This document shows positions 7,941 to 16,173 of a stretch of DNA of 64,000 nt, piece by piece. A program made the position numbers and the translations under genes. Position 1 is the first letter of the stretch, and each line of letters opens with the position of its first letter. Source of the DNA: Metarhizobium sp017305935 (GTDB lineage: Bacteria; Pseudomonadota; Alphaproteobacteria; Rhizobiales; Rhizobiaceae); the NCBI RefSeq assembly GCF_029601685.1, contig NZ_JARRIR010000006.1, positions 62,001 to 126,000 on the forward strand. The letters run 5' to 3'. The notes under the pieces were generated by a model. The model saw only the letters and a program-made list of their open reading frames with translations, was not told where the DNA came from and did not search any database.

Positions 7941-9200
7941 ATGTCTGCCCGTAAGGCGCTGGAGACTCTCGCGGTCGATCTCGCCGGTTGCCATGCCGGC
8001 TACAATGCCTATCATGACCGCGCCATCGCGCCTGGGCAGACATTGTCCCGCATCCGGCCGCTCTTCCCCGCACTCGGCATCACGCGGGTCGGCCTGCTGA
8101 CGGGTCTCGATACCATCGGAATCCCCGTCGCCTTCGCGACGCGGCCCAACAGCCACACGCTCTCGGTCTTCCAGGGCAAGGGCATCGACGACGAGGCAGC
8201 CATGGCCTCGGCCGCGATGGAAGCCCTGGAAACCCGCATCGCCGAACTGGCGCCGGCCGACCTGCGCATGGCGAGCGTCGCCGATATGCGCGCCGCCTCC
8301 GCCACCATCGATCTCGATTCGGTGGCACGCTGCGTTCCCTCCGACATTTCCACAGACCCGATCCCGTGGGTCGCCGGCTACGATCTCGTGTCGCAATCCG
8401 AGGTCATGGTGCCCTGGTGGCTTGTCGGCCTCGATCATCGCGGCATTCGTCCGGCGGGTTTCGAACAATCGAGCGATGGCCTCGCCTCCGGCAATAGTCC
8501 GGCCGAAGCGGTATTGCACGGGCTTTGCGAGTTGGTCGAGCGCGATGCCTGGGCGCTGACGCAATTGCGCGCCTGGGAACGGCTGCAGGATGCCCGCATC
8601 GATCCGGAAAGCCTGCGCGATCCACTCATCGACGTATTCAGCCAGCGCATTGCCCGCGCCGGCATGGAATTGCTGCTGGTCGACATGACCACGGATATCG
8701 GCGTGCCCGCCATCCTCGCCGTCATCGTGCCGCAAAACATGCCGCAGCGGGTCGATGCGCGCTGGTCGCAGGTCTGCGGCGGTTGCGGCTGCCATCCCGA
8801 TCCGGTGCGCGCCGCGTTGCGCGCCATCACCGAGGCGGCGCAGAGCAGGCTGACGGCGATCGCCGGCAGCCGCGACGATTTTTCACCGCGCATCTACCAG
8901 CGGCTCGACGGCGATTCCTCCATGCAGCAGTTGATCGGACTGCGCGAATATCGCGCCTTGCCCTTCCCGCTGGAACGTTTCGAACGCCGCCCCGCCGCCG
9001 TGCAGGCAACCATCCAGCAGATCGTGCGTAGCCTCACGCGTCACGGCATCGAGCAGGTGATTGCCGTACCGCTGTCCTCTCCGGATTTCCCCGTCTCGGT
9101 CGTGCGCGTCATCGTGCCGGGTCTCGAGGTCGAGATCGTCGGCGACAATATCCAGCTCGGCTTGCGCGCCGTGCATGTGCTCAAGGAGAGCCAGCAATGA
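7941..9200 (+). CDS. ycaO: YcaO-like cyclodehydratase/thioamidase
   Basis: A 419-residue YcaO-domain enzyme. YcaO proteins use ATP to activate a peptide backbone amide, forming azolines or, with TfuA, thioamides. The three ATP/Mg signatures are visible: SVFQGKGIDDEAAMASAAMEALE (residues 75-97), SSDGLASGNSPAEAVLHGLCELVERD (177-202) with the paired glutamates, and GCGCHPDP followed by RAITEAAQSR (282-303). The C terminus ends HVLKESQQ and lacks the PxPxP tail of azole-forming YcaOs, which agrees with TfuA partnership. I chose ATG 7941 over an upstream TTG at 7935. Its stop overlaps the TfuA start by 4 bases. No adjacent E1-like or RRE-containing partner is present. Confidence 0.9.
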   Translation: MSARKALETLAVDLAGCHAGYNAYHDRAIAPGQTLSRIRPLFPALGITRVGLLTGLDTIGIPVAFATRPNSHTLSVFQGKGIDDEAAMASAAMEALETRIAELAPADLRMASVADMRAASATIDLDSVARCVPSDISTDPIPWVAGYDLVSQSEVMVPWWLVGLDHRGIRPAGFEQSSDGLASGNSPAEAVLHGLCELVERDAWALTQLRAWERLQDARIDPESLRDPLIDVFSQRIARAGMELLLVDMTTDIGVPAILAVIVPQNMPQRVDARWSQVCGGCGCHPDPVRAALRAITEAAQSRLTAIAGSRDDFSPRIYQRLDGDSSMQQLIGLREYRALPFPLERFERRPAAVQATIQQIVRSLTRHGIEQVIAVPLSSPDFPVSVVRVIVPGLEVEIVGDNIQLGLRAVHVLKESQQ

Positions 9201-9940
9201 AGGTTGTCTTCGTCGGTCCAAGCCTCGGCAACGACATCGGCCGCCAGCGCGAAATTCATTCGGATGTCGAATTCCGGGCGCCGGCCGCCTGCGGCGACAT
9301 CCTGCGCGCCGCCGAGGATGGAGCGAGCGCCATCGGTCTGGTCGATGGTTATTTCGGCGACCTGCCCTCCGTCTGGCACAAGGAGATCCTTTATGCGCTG
9401 GAGCAGGGCATCGCCATCGGCGGCGGCGCCAGCATGGGGGCGCTGCGCGCCGCCGAATGCAGCCCGTTCGGCATGGTTGGCATCGGCGGCATCTACGAGG
9501 ATTATGCCAGCGGCGCCTTGATGGACGACGAGGCGGTGGCACTGGTCCACGGGCCGGCCGAGATGAACTGGACGCCACTTTCCATTCCCTGGGTGGATTT
9601 CGAGCCGACCATGGAAAAGATGCACAGCGAGGGCCATATGACCGCGCGCGAGTGGCAAAGAATGCTGATGACCGGTCGTGTACTGCACTTTTCCGAGCGC
9701 ACCTATCCGCGCGTCATCCGCGAATGCGCCTTCGAGAACGAGCAGCGTGGCCGCGCCCTGTTGCAGGCGATTCGCCAAGGCAGGATCGAGCGCAAGCGTG
9801 CCGATGCGCTGGCCGTGCTCGATTGGCTGGCGGCAGACACAAGCGTCGCCCAAAGGACGGATTGGAACTTCATGGCCACGTCGCATTGGGAAATGCTACG
9901 CTCCGAAGTCATTGCAAATCGTCTCCAGCCAGCCCTGTAA
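9197..9940 (+). CDS. tfuA: TfuA domain protein, YcaO partner
   Basis: A 247-residue TfuA-family protein, named after a gene needed for trifolitoxin production. In thioamide-forming systems TfuA works with YcaO and is thought to deliver sulfide. Family signatures are VVFVGPSLG at the N terminus, the block GDILRAAEDGASAIGLVDGYFGDLPSVWHKEILYAL, then GGGASMGALRAAE, FGMVGIGGIYEDYASG, DDEAVALVHGPAE. The ATG overlaps the YcaO stop (ATGA), so the two are translationally coupled. This pair is the strongest indication that the 42-residue upstream gene encodes a modified peptide. Confidence 0.92.
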   Translation: MKVVFVGPSLGNDIGRQREIHSDVEFRAPAACGDILRAAEDGASAIGLVDGYFGDLPSVWHKEILYALEQGIAIGGGASMGALRAAECSPFGMVGIGGIYEDYASGALMDDEAVALVHGPAEMNWTPLSIPWVDFEPTMEKMHSEGHMTAREWQRMLMTGRVLHFSERTYPRVIRECAFENEQRGRALLQAIRQGRIERKRADALAVLDWLAADTSVAQRTDWNFMATSHWEMLRSEVIANRLQPAL

Positions 9941-10017
9941 CGGTCGTGTAACGCCCCATCGTTCATTCTGGACCTGTGACGGGATAGATGTGTCACGGGG
10001 TGGAAGAAGGGTGTGAA

Positions 10018-10287
10018 ATGGGCGTCGAATCCCGATGTAACAAGGATGTACGTTATGCACGTCTGCACCGGCTGCTGTCAGCCGCGCAGGAGGAAGCCAA
10101 GGCCCTCGGCTTGAAGAATGTGCTGCACCTGTCCAACATGGCGCTGATGCAGACCGTCGTCGATTGGGAAGGGCTGGCGCTCGAAAAGGATGCCGATGCC
10201 AAGCTGAACGCGGCCATGCGCGAAAAAGCCCGTCTCTCCAAGGAACATGGGCGCGCGACGATCACGGTCGTTCGGCATGACGCATGA
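10018..10287 (+). CDS. Small uncharacterised protein downstream of TfuA (89 aa)
   Basis: Co-directional with the YcaO-TfuA pair, 77 bases after it. I prefer ATG 10018, preceded by GAAGAAGGG, over an in-frame ATG at 9988. The product is charged and helical (YARLHRLLSAAQEEAKALGLKNVLHLSNMALMQTVVDWEGLAL...AAMREKARLSKEHG) with no signal peptide or membrane segment. I do not recognise a family. It might be an accessory or immunity factor for the peptide, or an unrelated gene. An inverted repeat GTGAC-N11-GTCAC at 9976-9996 precedes it and resembles the GTCAC/GTGAC repeat upstream of the precursor. Confidence 0.55.
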   Translation: MGVESRCNKDVRYARLHRLLSAAQEEAKALGLKNVLHLSNMALMQTVVDWEGLALEKDADAKLNAAMREKARLSKEHGRATITVVRHDA

Positions 10288-10320
10288 CGCCATGCATCGT
10301 CTGACGATGCATGGCGCGTC
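10286..10320 (+). terminator. Hairpin after the RiPP-locus genes
   Basis: A perfect 11-bp stem (CCATGCATCGT at 10290-10300, ACGATGCATGG at 10304-10314) with a 3-base loop, extended by GACG/CGTC, sits immediately after the stop of the 89-residue gene. There is no T run, so it may be a factor-dependent or weak terminator, or a transcript-stabilising structure. Confidence 0.55.
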
Positions 10321-10414
10321 AGGTCTGCAAAGGCTTTGAGTTGTTCGTCGATAGCCAACGTGACGAAGCGCGCGGAGGGTCGAGTCCGGCCTTCGTTTCC
10401 TGGCATTGGAATGG

Positions 10415-10819
10415 TCAGTCGGCGTCGCGCGACGTGCCGGCTTCCGAATGCGCGATTTCCTGAACCAGCTTGAGCAGGCGCGTGCGAACCGCTTCGTTCT
10501 TGATGGAGAGGAAAGCCGCGTTAAGCTGAAGCCCCTGGCGCGACACGACGAACTCGTCCTTGGCGGCCTGGTTGTCGTTGCTCGAAGCGCTGGCGTCGAA
10601 TTCGTCGAAGAAACTGCGCACGTCGATGCTCATCGCATTGGCGATCTCGACGAGACGGCTGGCGCTGACGCGGTTGGCGCCCTTTTCATACTTCTGGATC
10701 TGCTGGAAGGTCACACCGATGCGATCCCCCAGTTCCGACTGGGAAATGCCGCTGATCATCCGTTGGTTGCGAATTTTCTTGCCGACCTGGATATCGACAT
10801 TGTGAGGCTGGCTTTTCAC
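10415..10819 (-). CDS. XRE family helix-turn-helix regulator
   Basis: The 134-residue product has a Cro/CI-type domain at residues about 10-70 (VGKKIRNQRMISGISQSELGDRIGVTFQQIQKYEKGANRVSASRLVEIANAM) and a C-terminal helix region, as in many rhizobial XRE proteins. I place the start at GTG 10819 because AAGGAG lies 7 bases upstream; an in-frame ATG at 10867 would add 16 residues without homology. It converges on the RiPP-locus genes. Whether it controls them is unknown. Confidence 0.85.
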   Translation of the reverse strand: MKSQPHNVDIQVGKKIRNQRMISGISQSELGDRIGVTFQQIQKYEKGANRVSASRLVEIANAMSIDVRSFFDEFDASASSNDNQAAKDEFVVSRQGLQLNAAFLSIKNEAVRTRLLKLVQEIAHSEAGTSRDAD

Positions 10820-11123
10820 GACTGCGCTCCTTGCTAGGTTGTCGCCGGTCCACCATGGAGTCGGCAATCATTTAATTTCATCGCAACCATTAGCCGAGGT
10901 TATCGGTCCAATCAACTTTTGTTGGGTAGATTGCGGTATCAGGGTTGCGCAACTTTATGGTTCGTCTCGCTTTCGGACCGAATTTTGACGAAAGCTGCCA
11001 CAATCGCCGGATTAACAAAATTTTAATCAGCGAAAATGGAGCAATGTCCCGCTATTGCGCAATGGCAGGCCGCTTCCCGTCATGCGGGCGATCGGCGTTC
11101 CTACCCGGCCCGTCCCGAAAATC
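10820..11123 (-). promoter_or_regulatory. 304-base gene-free stretch; candidate minus-strand promoter
   Basis: No gene of recognisable type is present here. On the minus strand, TTGATT (10910-10915) and TAATGG (10887-10892) are separated by 17 bases and would start transcription shortly before the XRE regulator gene. The rest is AT-richer than the surroundings (for example around 11005-11035), with nothing else recognisable. Confidence 0.35.
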
Positions 11124-11489
11124 TCATGAAATCGCCCGGCGGTTGCGCTCCAGCCAGTCCAGATCCTCGGCGGCCAGCGCGGCAAAACGTCGCTCCATCG
11201 CCCGGAAGCGCGACAGCAGTTCCGCGCCGAAAGCGCTGACCTCGGCACCGCCCCCCTGCTTGCCGCCGCGCTGCGATTCGACCACCGGCCGGCTGAACAT
11301 CCGGTTCATCTCGTCGACCAGCAGCCAGGCACGGCGATAGGACATGCCCATGGCGCGCCCTGCGGCGGAAATCGAGCCCGTTTCCCGAATGAGTTCCAGC
11401 AGCCGCATCTTGCCATGGCCCAACCGCTGTTCCGGGGGAAAATCGATACGCAGGACCGGGCGCAGGGTGAAATCGGGGTCGGTGGTCAT
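11124..11489 (-). CDS. ModE-type N-terminal winged-helix regulator
   Basis: A 121-residue protein consisting only of the DNA-binding domain of the ModE family. It shows LRIDFPPEQRLGHGKMRLLELIRETGSISAAGRAMGMSYRRAWLLVDEMNRMF, then the RGGKQGGGAEVSAFG wing. There is no molybdate-binding MOP domain, as in many stand-alone rhizobial homologues, so molybdate sensing is not implied. The arrangement is a single gene with no obvious operon partner. Confidence 0.85.
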   Translation of the reverse strand: MTTDPDFTLRPVLRIDFPPEQRLGHGKMRLLELIRETGSISAAGRAMGMSYRRAWLLVDEMNRMFSRPVVESQRGGKQGGGAEVSAFGAELLSRFRAMERRFAALAAEDLDWLERNRRAIS

Positions 11490-11645
11490 AAGATTACCTG
11501 GTTGACGGGTCGCGCCAGTCTACACAAAGCGGCGTTTGGAAGGGACGCACAAACCGGTTCCCGGCGAAAAAATTCGCAAGCGCAATGTCGGCGCCGGCGC
11601 GGCTGCCGCGTCCTTGGGAAAGAGCGACACCGAAAGGAGCCCCTG

Positions 11646-12128
11646 ATGACCCGTATCGCCTCCCATCTCTGGTTTGCCGAGGGCGCGCGCGACGCCGTCG
11701 AATTCTACACTTCAGTGATTCCGGACAGCGCCATCGGGCGCTCCACGGATATTCCGGCGGAATCGCCGGCGGGGCCGCCGGGCAGCGTCGAGATCATCGA
11801 ATTCACCCTTGGCGACCAGCGATTCGTCGCCATGCAGGCCGGGCCGCTCGATCCGTTCAACCATGCCTTCTCCATCGCCGTGCTGCTCGACAGCCAGGCG
11901 GAGGTCGATCGCATCTGGTCGGCCTTCCTCGACAATGGCGGCACGGCCGAACAATGCGGCTGGCTGCGCGACCGCTGGGGCCTCTGCTGGCAGATCGTTC
12001 CGCGCGGCCTTTCCGATATGATCTCCAGCCCGGATCGCGACGCCGCGCAACGGGCGGCGCAGGCCATGCTGACGATGATCAAGCTGGACCTGCCCGCCAT
12101 CGAGAAGGCCTTTCGCGGCCAGACCTGA
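11646..12128 (+). CDS. VOC family protein (PhnB/3-demethylubiquinone-methyltransferase-like fold)
   Basis: A 160-residue glyoxalase-fold protein of the PhnB-like group: ASHLWFAEGARDAVEFYTSVIPDSAIG, GSVEIIEFTLGDQRFVAMQAGP, FNHAFSIAVLLDSQAEVDRIWSAFLDNGGTAEQCGWLRDRWGLCWQIVP. These proteins are common, dimeric and mostly of unknown function. A strong AAAGGAG precedes ATG 11646. It converges on the HAD phosphatase with 3 bases between stops. Confidence 0.88.
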   Translation: MTRIASHLWFAEGARDAVEFYTSVIPDSAIGRSTDIPAESPAGPPGSVEIIEFTLGDQRFVAMQAGPLDPFNHAFSIAVLLDSQAEVDRIWSAFLDNGGTAEQCGWLRDRWGLCWQIVPRGLSDMISSPDRDAAQRAAQAMLTMIKLDLPAIEKAFRGQT

Positions 12129-12131
12129 AGT

Positions 12132-12794
12132 TTAGCGCCGCACCAGCCGCAGCCGGCCGTCGTCCTGGACGGCGACGCCGACCCCGGTATAGTCGGGAAT
12201 CGTCAGATGTGCGGTTTTCACCGGCGTATGGTGGGTGGCGGTGATGACAACGACGTCGCCCCCGGCACGTTCCCCGGCGAGAATGCCGGCCGGCGCATCC
12301 TCGAAGATCAGGCATTCGCTCGCCGCGACGCCAAGCTTCTTCGCGCCGAGCAGGAAACAATCCGGATTGGGCTTGCCGTTCACGATGTCCTCGCCGGTGA
12401 CGATGGCGGGCGGCGACGCAATGCCGGCGGCGGCCATGCGCCGCCGCGCCAGTTCCGCTGTCGCCGAGGTAACGATCGCCCAACGATCCGCGGGAATCGA
12501 ATTCAGGAAGGTCACGACGCCGTCGATCTGGACGATGCCCTCGACATCCTCGCGCTCGGCCGTTTCGACCCAATCGACTTCACTGGCGATATCGATGCCT
12601 GGAAGGCCGAGACGGGTGATGGTATCCACCGGCCGCACGCCATGGATGGTCGGCAGGAAGGCTGCCACATCGAGGCCATGCCGGCGCGCCCAGACGCCCC
12701 AGACACGCTCGGCCGCGACGATGGAATTCAAAAGCGTGCCGTCCATATCGAACAGGAAAGCCGCATAGGTTTTATCAAAGATGGATTGTTGCAA
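12132..12794 (-). CDS. HAD-superfamily sugar phosphatase
   Basis: A 220-residue HAD hydrolase with motif I FDMDGTLLNS (nucleophile Asp16, acid Asp18), motif II VTSAT, motif III lysine in GKPNPDCFLLGAKKLG and motif IV IFEDAPAG. The cap type and wording match sugar- or glycerol-phosphate phosphatases of the YfbT/GPP group. As the last gene of a minus-strand polyol block it probably dephosphorylates a sugar phosphate made by the neighbouring kinases, or relieves phosphate stress; the substrate is not determined. Confidence 0.85.
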   Translation of the reverse strand: MQQSIFDKTYAAFLFDMDGTLLNSIVAAERVWGVWARRHGLDVAAFLPTIHGVRPVDTITRLGLPGIDIASEVDWVETAEREDVEGIVQIDGVVTFLNSIPADRWAIVTSATAELARRRMAAAGIASPPAIVTGEDIVNGKPNPDCFLLGAKKLGVAASECLIFEDAPAGILAGERAGGDVVVITATHHTPVKTAHLTIPDYTGVGVAVQDDGRLRLVRR

Positions 12795-12821
12795 GATCGG
12801 GTCTTCCGCTTTGTGAATGGC

Positions 12822-13613
12822 TCAGCGCTGCAGGATATCGGCCAGTTCGGCATAGACCTCTTGATTGCCCGCGACCAGCCAATTGCCCTTCGTCAAACCT
12901 TCATTGGCGAGAAAATCATTGGTTTTCAAGCCGGCGGCGTGGATGACTGCGATGGCGCCGAGGCAATCCCAGGAATTGATATGCTGTTCGGCATAGCCCA
13001 GCAGCCTGCCGGCCGCGACATAACACAGGCCGAGCGCCCCCGATCCGTCGCGATAAAACATGCCGCCGCGCTCGATGAAGCGCGAAAAGGCCGGCAGGAA
13101 TTCCGAAGCCGGCAGGCGGGTGGAGTAACCGAAGCAGACGATGCCCTCGCGAATGGAACGGCCGGGGTGGGCGCCGACCGGCGCGCCGTTCAACGTCGCC
13201 GGAAAACCGATGCCGCCGGCAAACAATTCGTCACGCTCCGGCGCATAGACCATGCCGAATTGCAATTCGCCATGCTGCACGAAGGCGATGGAGACGCACC
13301 AGCTCGACAGGCCGGAAACGAACGGCTGGGTGCCGTCGATCGGATCGACGACCCAGATGCCCTGCTCCGGCGCGAAGGCAGATTGCCCGGTCTCCTCGCC
13401 AAGGAAGGCATCCTCGGGAAAATGCTTTTCCAGCCGTTCACGGATCAGCAGTTCGGTGTTGAGATCGGCCTCGCTGACCACATCCTGCAGGCCCTTGCTC
13501 TTGATCGTCAGGGCATCGCGGTTGCGAAAATAGCTGCGCGCCAGATCGCCGGCATCGCGGATGAGATCGAGCGCGAAGGCATAGCGGGCGGAAAGGGCGG
13601 AATTTTCAATCAT
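12822..13613 (-). CDS. Inositol monophosphatase family protein
   Basis: A 263-residue protein with the Mg-dependent phosphatase motifs FLGEETG, WVVDPIDGTQPF and INSWDCLGAIAVIHAAG. The family includes inositol, histidinol and sugar 1-phosphatases. I chose ATG 13613 over an upstream TTG at 13631. It lies 27 bases from the HAD gene and 32 bases from the ROK kinase, so all three are probably cotranscribed. In a polyol locus it may act on a ketose or polyol phosphate. Confidence 0.85.
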   Translation of the reverse strand: MIENSALSARYAFALDLIRDAGDLARSYFRNRDALTIKSKGLQDVVSEADLNTELLIRERLEKHFPEDAFLGEETGQSAFAPEQGIWVVDPIDGTQPFVSGLSSWCVSIAFVQHGELQFGMVYAPERDELFAGGIGFPATLNGAPVGAHPGRSIREGIVCFGYSTRLPASEFLPAFSRFIERGGMFYRDGSGALGLCYVAAGRLLGYAEQHINSWDCLGAIAVIHAAGLKTNDFLANEGLTKGNWLVAGNQEVYAELADILQR

Positions 13614-13645
13614 GTCGAAAAAATCTTTCAATGCGGGAGGAAGGA

Positions 13646-14539
13646 TCAGGCCCAGAGGCGCGCGGCGCCACGCACGCCGCTGGAATCACCGTGCAAGGCG
13701 CGGCGGATCGGGGTGTGGAAGACGGTGGAGAAGGTGCGCCGCGCCAGCGCCGGCGGCAGGTCGTCATAGAGCTCCTCGACATTCGACATGCCGCCGCCCA
13801 TCACCAGAATATCGGGATCGAGTGTGTTGACCACTGTCGCCAGTCCGCGCGCCAAGCGATCAACATAGCGCTCCCAGAGCATCCGCGCCAGCCGGTCGCC
13901 AGCGCGCATCTTCTCGACGACCTGCCATGCCTTCAACTCCTCGCTTGTATGGCGGGCATATTCGGCCTCGAAGGCGCGGCCGGAGACCCAGGTTTCCATG
14001 CAGCCATGCCGGCCGCAATAGCAGGGGCGGCCGGGAATTTCGGTGATATCGGGAAAGGGCAGCGGATTGTGGCCCCATTCGCCGCCGCTGTTGTTCGGCC
14101 CGTGATGGGCGCGACCGTTGATCGCAATGCCGGCGCCGGCGCCCGAACCGAGAATGACGGCGAAGACGACGTTATAGCCGGCCCCTGCGCCATCGGCGGC
14201 TTCCGAGGCGGCGAAACAATCGGCGTCGTTTTCGACGCGAATATCGCGGCGGATTGCATTCCGCAGATCCTTCTCCACCGGCTGGCCGAGCAGCCAGGTG
14301 GAGCTTGCGCCCTTGCCGAGTCGGCTGACCGGCTCCAGGCTGCCGGGAATACCGATGCCGATCGAGCCGATGCGGCCGGTCGCCGCCTCCAGTTCGCCGA
14401 TCAGATCGACGATCATGCGGATGCAACCGGCATAGTCGTGGCGCGGCGTATCGCGGCGCAGGCGCCCCAGTTCGCGTCCGTCCCGCTCCATGGCGATGGC
14501 CTCGATCTTCGTGCCGCCCCAATCGATTCCGATCAGCAT
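13646..14539 (-). CDS. ROK family sugar kinase
   Basis: A 297-residue sugar kinase of the ROK family: ATP-binding IGIDWGGTKIEAIAM, the DNDADCF-type segment VENDADCFAASEA, and the complete zinc motif CYCGRHGCME that marks enzymes rather than degenerate regulators. It lacks a helix-turn-helix. Fructokinase or another ketose/hexosamine kinase is likely. It starts at ATG 14539, 10 bases after the FGGY kinase stop. Confidence 0.88.
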   Translation of the reverse strand: MLIGIDWGGTKIEAIAMERDGRELGRLRRDTPRHDYAGCIRMIVDLIGELEAATGRIGSIGIGIPGSLEPVSRLGKGASSTWLLGQPVEKDLRNAIRRDIRVENDADCFAASEAADGAGAGYNVVFAVILGSGAGAGIAINGRAHHGPNNSGGEWGHNPLPFPDITEIPGRPCYCGRHGCMETWVSGRAFEAEYARHTSEELKAWQVVEKMRAGDRLARMLWERYVDRLARGLATVVNTLDPDILVMGGGMSNVEELYDDLPPALARRTFSTVFHTPIRRALHGDSSGVRGAARLWA

Positions 14540-14549
14540 GTCTTTCCCC

Positions 14550-16118
14550 TCACATGTCCAGAGCGCCGAGCGCGTGCATCGCCTCGCGCAGCGTCGCATC
14601 CGCCGATACCAGTCGGAAAATCGCATAGAGCCGTTCATAGACCGCGACAGCCTCGGGCCTTGGCATGTAACAGGTAAATTCCCGCGCGCCAAAACGGGCG
14701 GCCCCCTCCCGGAAATCGGCAACGATCCCTGCGGCCACCGCGCCATGGATGGCGGCGCCGACGCAAGTTGTATTGCGGATCGCCGGCACCTCCACCGGGC
14801 GGGCGAAGACATCGGCGATCATCTGCACAAGGAAGGGATTGCGCTCGGCAAGGCCGCTGGTCATCAGGACGCGCTCGATGCGCAAGCCGCCCGACAGCAT
14901 CAGGTCGAAGACATGGCGGGCGCCGAAGCAGAGGCTTTCCATCAGGGCGCGGTAGATTTCGGCCGGCGTCGTCTTGCGCGTCAGGCCGAGCAGCAGGCCG
15001 GACAAGGCGGCATCGCCATGCGGCACGCGATTGCCGTTCCACCAGTCGAGCGCAAGCAGCCGTCCCTCCCCCGGACGCAAGGCTTCCGCCTCGGCATTCA
15101 GGCGCGCAAAACCGGATGCGAGATCACCATCGTCGGCAAATTGGCGCACAAACCAGCCGAGGCAATCGCCGAAGGAAGGCTGGCCGGCCTCGTAACACCA
15201 CAGGCCCGGCAGCGAGCTGTCCCGCGCCACGCCCTCGATGCCCTGTGGCAGCGGCTGGAAATTTTCACTGAGCATCAGATAGGCGGCCGAGGTGCCGAGC
15301 GCACCGACAAACGTGCCGCCACCGACCGCGCCGACGGCCGGCAGAACCACATGCGAATCGATGACGGCGACAGCCACCGTGCAGGGGCCGAGAATACCGG
15401 TCTCCGCCAGCCAGGCCGGCGACAACAGGCCCGCCGCCTGCCCAACCGGCAAAGGCGGCGCCAGCCGTTCGCCAAGGCCTTCGACGAGATCGTCTGGATA
15501 GCCCGTTTCAGGGGAATATTGCGCCTTGTAGGTGGCGAAGCCGTAGCTGCGCGCCTCATGGCCGGTCAATTGCCAGACCATCCAGTCGCCGCCTTCGATG
15601 AAGCGGGCGGTCTCGCCCCAGAGCGCGGGTGCCTCGGCGCGCATCTGCGCCGCCTTGGCGATCAGCCATTCGCCGGAAATGCGTCCACCGAAATGGGCGA
15701 AACGCTCGGCATGGGCGGCACTCAGCGCTTCCGCATGGACTTGCGCGGCCTGGTGCTTGTAGAGTTTGACATAGGCGTGCGGCGCGCCGGGGTGCAACAC
15801 CGAGAGCGGCGTGCCTTCCGCCGTCACCGGCAAGGGCGAACTGGCCGTGAAATCGAGGCCAATCGACAGGATGCGTCGCCCCTTGCCCAGCGCCGTCAGG
15901 ATCGTTCGCGCCGAGGCGACATAATCGGCAGCATCCTGCAGCGACCAGGCCGGCGGTAAGGGCGTGCCGTTCGGCAGGCATGCATCCATGATGCCATGCG
16001 CGTAGGCATCGATATGGATTGCCACCTCGGCGCCGGTCGCGGCGTCGAGCAGGGTGCCGCGCGCCGATTCCGAGCCGAAATCCAGCCCGACGATATAGCT
16101 TGGCTGTCCGTCGTTCAT
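14550..16118 (-). CDS. FGGY carbohydrate kinase, ribulokinase-like
   Basis: A 522-residue FGGY kinase. The N-terminal phosphate loop IVGLDFGSESARGTLLDAATG, IGLDFTASSPLPV and the central GTSAAYLMLSENFQPLPQGIEGV resemble L-ribulokinase (AraB) and related pentulose kinases. The C-terminal VLMTSGLAERNPFLVQMIADVF and CVGAAIHGAVAAG complete the ATP site. In this polyol block it probably phosphorylates a ketose made by one of the SDR dehydrogenases, such as ribulose from ribitol. The exact pentulose or hexulose is not determined. Confidence 0.85.
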   Translation of the reverse strand: MNDGQPSYIVGLDFGSESARGTLLDAATGAEVAIHIDAYAHGIMDACLPNGTPLPPAWSLQDAADYVASARTILTALGKGRRILSIGLDFTASSPLPVTAEGTPLSVLHPGAPHAYVKLYKHQAAQVHAEALSAAHAERFAHFGGRISGEWLIAKAAQMRAEAPALWGETARFIEGGDWMVWQLTGHEARSYGFATYKAQYSPETGYPDDLVEGLGERLAPPLPVGQAAGLLSPAWLAETGILGPCTVAVAVIDSHVVLPAVGAVGGGTFVGALGTSAAYLMLSENFQPLPQGIEGVARDSSLPGLWCYEAGQPSFGDCLGWFVRQFADDGDLASGFARLNAEAEALRPGEGRLLALDWWNGNRVPHGDAALSGLLLGLTRKTTPAEIYRALMESLCFGARHVFDLMLSGGLRIERVLMTSGLAERNPFLVQMIADVFARPVEVPAIRNTTCVGAAIHGAVAAGIVADFREGAARFGAREFTCYMPRPEAVAVYERLYAIFRLVSADATLREAMHALGALDM

Positions 16119-16173
16119 GCCGCCCCTCGAATGCAGGATTGCACCCGCTGGAAGACCAGCGGATGCGGCATCC

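Noticed and set aside
10053..10406. Minus-strand frame of 117 codons opposite the 89-residue gene
   Set aside because: Most of it mirrors the plus-strand gene and the hairpin; no ribosome site or family resemblance.
12207..13769. Plus-strand frame of 520 codons across the HAD and inositol phosphatase genes
   Set aside because: Crosses a gene junction and has antisense-type composition; the minus-strand genes carry complete catalytic motifs.
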